Positions 1 to 11,604 of a stretch of 64,000 nt of DNA are shown here, piece by piece. Source of the stretch: Dipylidium caninum (Eukaryota; Platyhelminthes; Cestoda; Cyclophyllidea; Dipylidiidae). The position numbers were made by a program, and so were the translations under genes. The number at the start of each line of letters is the position of its first letter. Position 1 is the first letter of the stretch. The stretch spans positions 34,879-98,878 of the forward strand of contig QEYB01000311.1 in NCBI GenBank assembly GCA_017562135.1. The letters are read 5' to 3'. The notes below the pieces were generated by a model. It searched no databases. It had not been told where the DNA came from and worked only from the letters and a program-made list of their open reading frames with translations.

Positions 1-2232
1 GCAACGCGAAATAGGAGCCTCCACCATCTCGTCCTCCCCCCATCGCATCTTTTTATGTCTTATTCCTACACCTTGGGCATGTGTCATTAGTTTTGCCCTC
101 TCGAGCTACTTGCTTTGATCTTCATTATTAGATTTCGCTGTTTCAACCTTTTCAGTACTGGTTCTCATTCATTGTTTATTCTAACCCTGGAGGCTTCAAC
201 TGAATGGGTTTTGCTAATAGATGTTATTTATTCGTAAGATCGCTAATCTATAAAGGGTCCTCATTAATTTCTCATTTCTGTGGGTGCTTTAATTACCGGT
301 AGTAACTGCTGACTCCAGCAAATCACTTAATTTTGGCTTAGAATTTAGTAGATATGCGGTTTTTTCTCTTAATACCTTCGATTCTTAATTAGAAATGAAT
401 TTGACTTCCCATTTAACTTATCGAATCTATCATGAACACATCGGTTCTTCAATTTCTGTCTACCTAGTATTCTAAATTGCTTTAATGTAGATTAAGTGGT
501 GGAAGTGGGTAGATGATGTCGAGGTGTACGCATCGGTGAACGACTTTGAGCATCACACCTAAAATAACCTCTTTGTCATGTTTGAGTTTTTTTGGCTTTT
601 ACATTTGTGACCCACCCCAGAATTCCACCCATCCATGATCTTAGGTCTATCCATTGGCACGGAATTGTAGTATAGTTGTTCCGCAACAATTCAAAAACCT
701 TCAAAATGGCCTTGTAATAGAAACATGTGCCAGTGACAACTAGTTGTAGGAATGTCTATCACGTTTTAATGGAGGTCACTCGACAACTAATTTATTAAGG
801 CATGTGGTTTTTAGGATCGAAATAGTTAGATGATGATGCCTTGATAACGCATGGCGGTGTTTGAGAACATTTAGTTTACCGAAACTTTCGTAACAGTCAG
901 AGTAACCCGTTAGAAACACAAGACAACCCCTATCTTGAGGCGAACACGTTGATATAAAACTTCCCAATGGTCGAGAATAAAGCAACAGCATTAATGGTAA
1001 AGGCGAAACGGTTCCAACCTTTGTGTGGATACCATTACAGCGGTGTCAACGAGAGACAAATACCACTATTGTAACCACCTTTTTGCGATAAGGATCGCTT
1101 AAACCCCTGCTCGATCATGGGAGAAAGGTGTGAAAAGGCTTGCGATATCACCCACTATCAATGGGGAAAGCGGCAGAATGTCGACTCACTTATCTATTGT
1201 CGCCGCGGCAGAGCCGTTTGTTAATGCCTAAAACTGGTCGCTGGTGATCTTGGAGCTGAGATTAATGGGGGGAGGCGCCTCATTAAAAAACGCTAGGCTT
1301 TGGCTCTTTGTTTCCTTCGTCTCAGTCTTTAAAGTCCATCAGGGCTGTCTTTCGCAACTTGGCTCTACCGATAAATTTTTCATCGTTCCCCTGGGACAGT
1401 AGCTGTAATCTATGTTCTTATTCTAACACTTTGACATTTTGGGAAAGTTAATGAATTCGAGAGTTTGTGAAATTTTAATTTGTGCACGCAGTTTTAGTCT
1501 CGTTTTTCAGTAGTTATTGGGACGATAAAGGTAGTGTGCACATCCCCCGATTGTCTCCGAGATAAGGCCTTGAAGTTGCATTAGAGTGTTAATTACTCAT
1601 ATTGTTACATGATACATCGCCTAACCGAAAGTGGCTTTGCACCACAAGCATTCCTTTTTCATAATGGGACTACTTACATTTTATAAGATATTTTACGCAC
1701 ACTTTCGACGTTGGCGTTAAATCCGCTTATGTGGCCTGTATTTGTGGTACTTGAAATTTCCAACTTAGGTCTATTTATCAAGTCATTTGACTTTATATTC
1801 TCCAAATGTTATAATGGTAATTAGTCAACAACCTACTTATTTTGACTACATCCTTTCATTCACTGAAAATCCGTCGATCCATACTCATATGCCTATGAAT
1901 AAAGCACGAAACCAGATATATTAGACACCTGATTCCAATAATTTCTTGTCTTAACACAATATACCTAATCTTTGCACCCAATCCTTGTTCATTTCAAGTT
2001 CACATCGAAATGAAGGTTGGAGAAGGATATGCGAAAGCATTTTTATCCAGAGAATACTTTTACCTAATTCATAATGATCTATCTTGGAGTTTATCTTCTC
2101 CTAAAGTCAAGTTGTATTAAATGTGTACTTCCTGTTGTTAATAGAGTAAAGTACTGCCTACTTCTACTTACTACCATTTCAATGATCATATCCTTTTCGT
2201 CGTGAGCTGATTTCCTTCTTTATCGGTTCCAG
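1..2232. other. non-coding stretch, no gene supported
   Basis: AT-rich sequence with only short, unconvincing open frames on both strands. It is probably intron or upstream sequence of the plus-strand gene whose exon begins at 2,233, since that exon opens with a splice acceptor rather than a start codon. I saw no further exon here with both splice sites and protein-like composition. Confidence 0.4.
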
Positions 2233-2398
2233 ACACTCTCTCGAAATCCTAGACAAGCCAGCGTCTTGGGTAGCGTCCACGGCTCGAATACGGGCATTCG
2301 GATGGCTGGCAGCCTTCAATACGACGCCGACAGCGGTGATTCAGGTCGAGGACCTTCTGAAGACGGTAACCAGCTAATGATGCTAGAAACCCAAAGAA
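2233..2398 (+). CDS. internal exon of unidentified plus-strand gene
   Basis: The open frame of 55 codons plus one base follows a good acceptor (TTCCAG at 2,227-2,232) and ends at a strong donor (GTGAGT from 2,399). The translation runs from TLSRNPRQASVLG to LMMLETQR and is hydrophilic, Ser/Gly/Asp-rich. It contains the acidic run DADSGDSGRGPSEDG, which looks like a disordered cytoplasmic tail. The DSGRGPS stretch fits the loose DSG(x)nS degron pattern and also recalls tails of protocadherin-type receptors, but neither is proven. It ends in phase 1, and the exon at 5,509 begins with the two bases needed to continue. Upstream exons are not recognised and the gene is probably cut by the window edge or by long introns. 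Confidence 0.6.
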
Positions 2399-5300
2399 GT
2401 GAGTGCATTTGCTAAAAAATAATCCTATCCCTTCACTTTAACCATTGACTATCCTTAACTCAATGAATAGTTATTTGTTTTTACGGAAGTTGTGCTAACT
2501 GCCAATTATCCCACCTCTGCTTCAATCGTGTTGTATTATATGTGATCTTAAAGATAGTATATTAATAAAAACAAAATAAGTAAAATTGGCTCTACTGGGC
2601 TATTAGTAGAAAGGACCAATCTCGTTCTTCCATTTCCTGATTACCTATCACTTTTCCATGTCCTCAGACTCAGATTTCGTCATCAAAATAAATCCCTAAT
2701 GTATTTTCCTTTAAAAAACGCTTAGTCCAAATGGGACAAAATTATATTTGACTTTAAATGATTGTTATCCCCAACATCTCTGTATTTAGTACATATACTC
2801 GACTGTTGTTTAGTTTAGATGACGTAAACGCTGCACTCTCTTTAGAACATTCATTTTCCTCAACTTCCCTCACTTGATCAATTCACCGACTTCCGCATTT
2901 GTATCGGATCAAACTCACCACCTCCATTTTCAGCTCTGAAGAAAATTATCTCTTTCGTTCGTCATAGATTTGGCTTCTTTATTATTCCTTTCTCGATGAA
3001 ATCGGCACATCTGCTGCAATTTTTCGTCATCTTCAAACTATAGAATGGTGATTGGGTCGGCAACATTGTAGGTATTTTTCTTCTACCGAATTCAGTGATC
3101 CTACCTCCCTGAGTTCCCTTGTCACGTATGCACAGTTAGTATTATTAAGTAATCTCCTCATTCGCGTCCTACTAGTGTCACGGGACATCTGATTCCGTTC
3201 TAAAGCTATTAGCCTTTGTAACCAGGCTGTTAGATGAGCTCCATCAAGAAAAATAGACACTTATATACTTCTATTTGCCCCTATTGCTGTAGATAAGATG
3301 ATCCATGGTCATAGTTGGAACCGCGTGTGTAATGAACGGCAACACTTGGAAAAGCCGAGGGAACGAGGAATGTGTGGATGGGCCTAATTTTTACAAAAGC
3401 CACTTTTAATTCAACATGAATGTAGGGAAGGTTGGGCTTTGAGGATATATTTTAGGCTCAATAGGCACAATTTAAGAGACCCTTCATCTTTATTGACCCA
3501 CAGGCTCTTACAAACATTTCGAACGACAAGGCCAACTTTCTAACATTTCAACCTACGCAATCGGCTAAGAAAGTGTCGGTCATTTTATATCAGCCTTATT
3601 TAGCTTGGGTGAGTCCCGCGATGCCATGGTATCGCTATCGAACAATTGGATCCGGAGCAAAACTATGAAATACCGCAGAAGAGTTGTTGGAAAAAAGAGG
3701 ATTTGGTATTACCAAACATATAATATCAAACTTATAGGCTTAAAACTGGAAAATTTAAGATTATATGTGCGTGCTGTTCGGTATTTTCGCGCTTTTAGCG
3801 CACGCGGTCGAATTAATATTTTACGGTCCAGTAATGATAGAATCGCGGGCTTATTCTGTTAAATTACATAGATTCTAGCCGCCTATACTCGAAATCGTAC
3901 TTCTTGATTTTCCGATTACTGAGGATTGGGTCGGTAAAAAGAGGAGATAAATACGAATTGACCTAGTGGAAACGATTAGAAGTTTGTATCAAAAACGGAA
4001 ATATAGCAGTAGTGATCCCGTCTAAAATTGGTTATACATCGTTAAGAGCATGCAATAAATCTGAATTTAATACGGTATGAAGAAATTGATCTGAGATAAA
4101 AGAAGGATACTTGGAAAAATGAATGAGTGGATGAATGAAAAATGGATATTTTGCTAAAACGAATGGTTCCAAGGTGGGTCCGCAAACAGAGAAATAATAT
4201 GGAAATGAAGGACACAGCACCAAAGGTGATATTTGTGTTGGATTTACTTAGTTCACAGGGGGGATGACTTAATCAATCCCATGATTTAGCGAATGGATGA
4301 CAGATCAGGTAGTGAAATTCACAATACCTCTTAACACTCACTGCCTCGGTATGTGAGGTATCGAAATTTGCTTGCAGTACTAAAGATTTTAGTGATTTTA
4401 AAAAAGTGCACAATTTGGCTTTGCCTATCCACCACTGTGGTCTGCCAGTTCCCTGGATTTTCAACTGCAACTTCCAATAACCTCGGTGAATTAATCTGTT
4501 CGATACGTACTTGTGTAGGACTCAGGCGGAGGTGGAAGTGCGCTCCTCAAGTAGATGAGAATTTCGGTGCTGTAGACGCAACTTGTCATTCTTTTCACAG
4601 CTCACCAAGATATTCGACAGAGACACCTTAGTCATCATAGACCACGTAGTCTTATATGACACTGACCGAGCGATTAATGAAGGACACAATTGTCCTCACA
4701 ATAGGAAGTCTTTCCAATGGTCAAAATAACCGAGAAAACCGGCATTGCACTGCGAAGTCCTTTGGTCTCATTCGGTTTGTCATTCCTTTGTCACATTCTA
4801 ACCCGGAGGGAGAAATAAAAGAAGAGTATACGAGGCTGACATGAGATCTACACCGATCCTGTTACCAAATAATGGGGGACAGGAGGCGTGGATGGGTACA
4901 CGATCCCTCTCAACATCTCGTCAATGCGTAAATACTCAAGACGAGGAAGAGGGACGCATTAATACATATGACGACAAATGATCGTCAAGTGACTTCGAAT
5001 GGTTACAGTGAGGGATGAGGTGTGCGAGGGAGAATGAGAGGAAGGGAGGAAGGGAGAAAGAGAGAGGCGATGCGAGAAGGGAGGTAAAGGGAGAGTAATT
5101 AGGGGAACAAGCTTTTTCCTCTCTCACGAATTATCTTTCCCTGCAGTTGACGAAGTGAGGGAGAAATGGAAGCACCCGTCTTTCCAGTAAATTAGTTGCC
5201 GCGGTGAAATGGTCAGTGTTTTGTCTGTCGCTTGTCAGGTTTGCACAAAAGGCGCAATACGAGTTACACACGCTTGGAATGAGATAAATAGTGGTGGTAA

Positions 5301-5508
5301 CTTAGCAGACCCTAGGACTGTACGAAGGTCAGTGGTGTGGAAGTAGGTTATACGCCTGGCCTATTTGGTTTGTAGCCTTTGGCTTTAGATAATCTGCAAC
5401 GCTATCTACTCTCCACAGTGCTTTCGTGATATCACCTAGCGTTTTTTTTGCTGAAGTGTTGAGGTAAAGAGTTATCGAACTGGATATCTTCCCTTTGTGT
5501 TTTTTTAG
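2399..5508 (+). other. intron between the two exons of the left gene
   Basis: Donor GTGAGT at 2,399 and acceptor TTTTTTAG ending at 5,508. AT-rich. It holds one arm of a 0.9-kb inverted repeat (4,424-5,310). The open frame at 3,605-3,862 has no homology I recognise, and I treat it as chance. Confidence 0.5.
4424..5310 (+). repeat. left arm of 0.9-kb inverted repeat
   Basis: Near-identical in reverse complement to 8,077-8,936. The landmark sequence around the motif GACGAAGTGAGGGAGAAATG (about 5,148-5,167) and the purine-rich stretch at 5,030-5,110 both recur inverted. The arms are about 2.8 kb apart and enclose the last exon of the left gene. No transposase-like open frame is recognisable between the arms, so it could be a foldback or non-autonomous element or a segmental inverted duplication. 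Confidence 0.85.
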
Positions 5509-6077
5509 TTTTTTCACCGCATCCTGGTTATACTTACGGCACTTGCGGTTATCGGTCTGCTAGTCGGATGAGCTATGGCGCGCGCTCGTCCAGCGTTATG
5601 GGAGCTCTTAAGAACGGATACGTTGGGGCAAATAGTGCTATTAACGCTTCTCGCGCCTTTATTCATGATCCCCACAACAACGGCGACAACTGTTCTTGCT
5701 ATGTGGAAGAACAACAGCAACCCATACAATCACCCAGTGCTTACGGCGAAAATATAGAAACTGGAAGTCAATTCGGCGTCCAACGTAGCCCTCTTGGAGG
5801 CTATCGCACGCTCCATCTCTCCCCCACACCTCAACGTTATGCTCCTGGGGTTGGAGAATCCACAATTTCGGCATCTATTAGCTCTCTACCCCGTTCCAGA
5901 GCCCCCAGCCGTTCCACGGTTACCTTTCAATCACCAAGTATTCAACAACAGCCAATTAAATTGGATCTTCGGGGACCCATTGAGGCGGACGGTGGAGAGG
6001 CTGCATTTTCTACCCTTCCTCCCCGACCAATGCCTCGCGCCGTCGGAAATTCGGAAAATAACGACGTGGGTGATTAA
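5509..6077 (+). CDS. terminal coding exon of unidentified plus-strand gene
   Basis: Follows a polypyrimidine acceptor (TTTTTTAG, 5,501-5,508). Two bases complete the split codon from the exon ending at 2,398, then 188 sense codons run to TAA at 6,075-6,077. The protein begins FSPHPGYTYGTCGYRSAS, is rich in Ser, Pro, Gly and Gln, has no membrane segment, and carries SH3/WW-like proline stretches (TLPPRPMPR near the end). It ends NNDVGD. Composition and lack of domains suggest the cytoplasmic tail of a receptor or a scaffold protein; I do not recognise the family. A donor-like GTGGGT at 6,066 leaves open that the true exon stops there and the TAA is intronic. It lies between the arms of an inverted repeat and converges on the teneurin gene. 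Confidence 0.6.
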
Positions 6078-8076
6078 TGATCTATGCAGAATGGTTTTTC
6101 TTGTCGAGCGTCGAAGCTCAATTTCCCTCTTTCCTCTCTCTTCCACACGTGAATGCGCCTAAAGTCTTCCTTTTCTAATGCCCAATCAATGACGGATAAA
6201 TCGAGTGTACTCTCTTACTACTCCCCCCCTCTCCCCCCCACGTTGCTTACCCTTACCTTTTTGGGTGTAAGTTGCTTCCTCCGGTTTGTATTACTTGAAA
6301 CTCCTTCCAAAACTGATGCTGCAATATATAGAACAAGGAGATGAGATTTAACACTGTATTATAAATATACATGCATATAGTACTAGGTTATTTTGACATA
6401 TTTTCCCTCGTACTGCTGAGTTATGCTTACAGTGTGACAAGAGTAGACAGAGGGCGAAGAAGTGTCCTGACTCATCGGTTCAATGTGTCAAATGGTGGAC
6501 AGTTGCAATGTGGGAATATGACCAAATGTTTTCATGAAAAGGGCTCTTATAAAGCGGCGAACGTTCATTCACGGTTAAGCAAGGTTTACTACAACTCAAT
6601 GCTATGATGCTGGTCGAATCGCTTCATCGAGACTGTTAATATGTTGAATACGCCTCCAAAAGATAGATTCTTTAGAATATTTAGAATGGGGTTCATACTC
6701 TGGATCGTCTAAAGTCAAAGCTACCACAATGCAGTGGTGTGATTGAAAGTGTTTACATAAAGGGGAGAAATAATTTGCATGGGCGCAGTGTGTAGATATG
6801 AACCACCGCTTGGCTATCAAGGGTCTAGGTCGAGACTGCAACAGTTACCAACCGTAGCATCTCACTGAGTGCAATACCCACATTTCTAATACCTATAGGT
6901 GTTAAACGGAAAAGTTGCCACTCTAGTCTTGTGTGATTCGTGCAAACTGGGCCTCTGTTAATTTCCACAAGTTGAAAGTACAATCCTTCTCACTGTCTTA
7001 AAGCATTAATTACGCATGTCGATTACATAAGTCGCTATTTGCGAAATCGCATCAGCCAGTGAGAGGCGAGGCGGGTTCTCCCTTTGGGGACCTTTAACCC
7101 TCAGAAGGACTGAAGGTGTGACAGAAAGTAGAAATCATGTAGCGGTTCCTACTAGTCCTCTACTTGCCCAATAGGAAAGCTAGTTTCTGCGTTCACATTT
7201 TCAAAGTACATTAACCCTGGTAAATTGCTCGTCTGTCTTTAGCTACCACTGAACGAGATTGAAATTGATGGCCTATTAATGAAGAAGTTCTGTGTATAAG
7301 CAAACAAGATAATTTTACCATTCTTGTTCAACAATGGGGAGAGCATTACTTTACATTTCGTCCCTTGTTTTGCCTTGGCAACGCTGTTGTCCCCGCACAT
7401 GGGTCACTGTATTGATTTTGTCACTACTGGTAAAGGGAAATCGATTTGTACTAGTTTCTGCCCTCAACAGCTTGCATTTTTCAATTACTAACCGGCGGTA
7501 TTGAGTTTAGTGAGCGCTTTCGAGGGTAGAGAAAAACACTCCTATTTTTTATCCGCATGTTCGGGTTTGCAGCTTGGCTGTCGCATGTGGAAATGTCGAA
7601 AGTCTTTGAGGAGTGTGTGCGCCAAAACCGAGCAGTTATATTGCCAGACGTCATTATCAGTTAAGCAACTGATACGTGTTGGCGATTTAAGACAAAACGA
7701 GTTATGTGCATGAACCACGGTTACTATGTCCTCTGTATCTGTTTGGTGGTAAAGATCTCGGTTCCAACATTGGAGAGACTGAAATTGTTGACCAAAACCT
7801 TAACGAAACATTCCAAAGTCATAAATTGCAGGCGTAAGAAGAATAGTCCGCATTGCCTAAAAGGAGAATTGCTAGCGAAATGGGTCTTGTAGATCAGTCT
7901 TAGAGATGTGTACTTAACCAGTCTATTAACAACCATAAGTTGAGTTAACGTACGTCTTGGAAGTATGCGATTGACTAATAGTAAGGATAGAGCTTCCTTG
8001 ACTTGAGTATCCTGGTTGTACATTTTGTCCATTTTACTTGCTATCAAGACATTGGCTTTCAAACAGTCCTGGGTCT

Positions 8077-8936
8077 GCTAAGTTACCACCACTATTTATC
8101 TCATTCCAAGCGTGTGTAACTCGTATTGCGCCTTTTGTGCAAACCTGACAAGCGACAGACAAAACACTGACCATTTCACCGCGGCAACTAATTTACTGGA
8201 AAGACGGGTGCTTCCATTTTCTCCCTCACTTCGTCAACTGCAGGGAGAGAATTCGTGAGAGAGGAAAAAGCTTGTTCCCCTAATTACTCTCCCTTTACCT
8301 CCCTTCTCGCATCACCTCTCTCTTCCTCCCTTCCTCTCATTCGCCTCGCACACCTCTTCCCTCACTGCAACCATTCGGAGTCACTTGACGATCATTTTGC
8401 CGTCGTATGCATTGATGCGTGCCTCTTTCCTCGCCTTGGAATATTTACGCATTGACGAGAAGATGTTGAGAGGGATCCTGTACCCATCCACGCCTCCCGT
8501 CCCCCATTATTTGGTAACAGGATCGGTGTAGATCACATGTCAGCCTCGCATACTCTTCTTTTTATTTCTCCCTCCGGGTTAGAATGTGACAAAGGAATGA
8601 CAAACCGAATGAGACCAAAGGACTTCGCAGTGCAATGCCGGTTTTCTCGGTTATTTTGACCATTGGAAAGACTTCCTATTGTGAGGACAATTGTGTCCTT
8701 CATTAATCGCTCGGTCAGTGTCATATAAGACTACGTGGTCTATGATGACTAAGGTGTCTCTGTCGAATATCTTGGTGAGCTGTGAAAAGAATGACAAGTT
8801 GCGTCTACAGCACCGAAATTCTCATCTACTTGAGGAGCGCACTTCCACCTCCATATCTAACAGATTAATTCACCGAGGTTATTGGAAGTTGCGGTTGAAA
8901 TCCAGGGAACCTGGCAAGACCCATAGTGGTGGATAG
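8077..8936 (-). repeat. right arm of 0.9-kb inverted repeat
   Basis: Reverse-complement partner of 4,424-5,310. The sequence is almost the same through most of its length, with scattered substitutions and small indels in the pyrimidine-rich part (about 8,290-8,360). Confidence 0.85.
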
Positions 8937-11579
8937 GTGAGACTAGAAGATCTTACAAAAGTAGTAACTGGATTCACACAATAACCTGTTTGTGCGATCT
9001 TACCTTTATACCTATTCACTCACTCATTAATTCATCTCTAACTTCCTCTTCACTTTGTTCTTTCCATATCCATTCTCTTATTCTATTGATCAGTCAATTT
9101 TCCATTTCATTCTGTACAGTTATCTCACATATATATGTGAGGATTAGCATTCTCTTGCAGATAATCTGAATAATAGGAAACTAAAGTCATCTTTCAATGA
9201 TTTCGCTAATTTTTCATAATTTGTCCACTTGTCGTTACCCTCCGGATAGGCAAACCAAGTGAACAAATCATGGAAATATGCCTTGTAAAGTATGGGTTAC
9301 TTAACTCTCCGTCCAACAAGGTTACCACAGAATTCGGGAAATAACAGTCTAGGGGTCGCAATAATTTCGATTTCTAAAATTTGCAATTAAGTGCAAAGCA
9401 ACCTCTACTCATTCAATTTTACGCTTTTAGGATGATTACGTTTGAGTATACATATATTAATCGCATACTCTACAGTTCGATGAGAATTGCGAAACACAAT
9501 GTGCCAAACAATGTAATATCTTGATGTATACTTATTTATTTGTTTTCTTGAATCATAAACCACTTTTATACCTAGTGCGCCTGGATTTCATTCTTAGTTT
9601 GATCTATATTCCATCGACAGCTTTATAAATACTTCATGCCTAACCACTGAACAACTGTTCTTTCAAAATAGACTGAAGACAATTCCGGGAGCATAATAAT
9701 AAACGGTGCCGGAAAAACTGGTGATTTTCACTAATTTTGTACATGGTTCACGGAATATCATTTAGACAGCAAATGGGATCCGTCCTCTACGTCTATCACC
9801 CAACTTCGAGGTTAACAAATTAGCAATAATTGCACTATTTATTTTGTCGTTAATATTTGAGTAGACGTCGAATTCTAATAAGTTGCGACAATAAGCTGAC
9901 ATGACTATATTTTCGGGTTATTTCATTTGCCTTTGTTAGCCTAATTACCTAACCATAAACTATTAGACCAAAGGGAGGGACCGAATGGGACGACATTATT
10001 GAAGCTTGTCAAATGAAAATGAGGTTAGTTTGTTTCAGCAACTTTAAAACAAAGACGGAAAGCTGCGCCACTGTCTTGTTTAATCTATTGCAAAGTCTTG
10101 TCACTGTGTCGAATCTCCACTCAGAGGGCATTAGACGCAACGACAAAATACGATGGTGAATACACACTAATGTGCAGGTTCCGTCCCCACCTAAAGGGGT
10201 ATTTTGAGTAAATGAGCCAAAGCGGTTAATAAGTATAGCTCAAAAAATAGTGGAGGTGACAAAAGAATTTTAGATGATATTTAAAGGTTAAGAAGTACAA
10301 ACTGCGTAATTTCCATTCATTCCTTTATAAATCTAGTATATACCTATTTTGTAGGTGTGTTGATTGCATGACCCGAAATAATTGAAAAAAAGAGTACGCG
10401 TACACGCGGTACCAAATTTCCCATTCTGGAGAGAGGAAAAAGGGAACAATTTTATCTCTAGGAAACAATAAACCCGACTGTTTTGGCCGTTAGGAGAGAG
10501 TCTACAAAAAGCACTTCTGACAAGTGGTAAAACGCAAACATGAAAAGAATAGCGTCTAAGTTCTACGACTTCTTCCAAGCTATGTGAAAGTTCCCCTTAA
10601 AATGCATGTTATTAAGACTTTCCCTATTGTCTTGACATTACGGTCACTAAGGGTGTGTACGGGAGGGAGGTGGACAATCCAAACCCATGCTTGGTGTTCC
10701 CATATTCGTTTGATTTGATTGCTGTCGTAAATATTCTTAACCCTTTAACTAACCTTCACCCGTTAAAAGCGTTCTTTATATCCCTTGATGAGCTAACCCC
10801 AGCGGATAGGATTTTGTGAAGTCCAACTTGGTCCTCTTTCCCCAGCATGGATCGGGTAAGCGACATTTAACATCATCCTTTTATGGTACTAGGCTAGGGT
10901 AAAAACAGGGCACAACGTTTGGTAGCGAAACAAAATCTCTTCTCTGTAGCAATCTACTTTATCCACATTTGGTTTCTCTTTCTCTCAAATTACCAAATCA
11001 AGATGTTGTTGTGAAGATATAAAACTCTAAATTAGGCAGGGGTTGAGGACTAAATATAGCGCCAATAGGAAAGAACCTGGTGCGAAGACGAGTGCCCCAC
11101 TTATATTGTCATTTTCCGGCGCATATTAAATGGAAAGTTAGGGTTTTCGCTAATTCCCTGCTTTTCTCGCCTAATTACCCGGGAGATAGGTGAGCAAAAA
11201 GGTCTTGCACGCTGACCATTTATTGTAAATATCGATGGTGCTATGGTACTTTTGGCAATTTCGCTTACATGTTGACCAGCATAAGTTCAATCGGTTATTT
11301 TTTTGAAGCCTTGGGAAACTTGTCAACTTTTAACTATTAACCACATTTCAACAGTTTATTTATTGTTTTAAATGCTGTACCACATAAAATGTGAAATTTG
11401 ACCGCCTACAAGCTTTTTTATTTCCAGGTCAATTTTTTTCGAGTGGCGTAACCATGAAGAGAGGAAAAGGTTTTAAAAATGCAAATTTCTCCATTGAAAT
11501 TGTAATGTAATTAGGTGTTGTCGTCCTCTCTTCTCTCCATTCGACAAGCAAAATGCAAATTATTTTGAGATTGAATTTA

Positions 11580-11604
11580 AATTAATTAATTAATTAATTA
11601 TTAA
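11580..11604. repeat. TTAA/ATTA tetranucleotide microsatellite
   Basis: Short run of ATTA units within an AT-rich intergenic stretch, about six copies. Confidence 0.8.

Noticed and set aside
3605..3862. 85-codon open frame on the plus strand with basic composition
   Set aside because: No recognisable domain, lies in an intron of the left gene, and has no splice or start context; length is within chance for AT-rich DNA.
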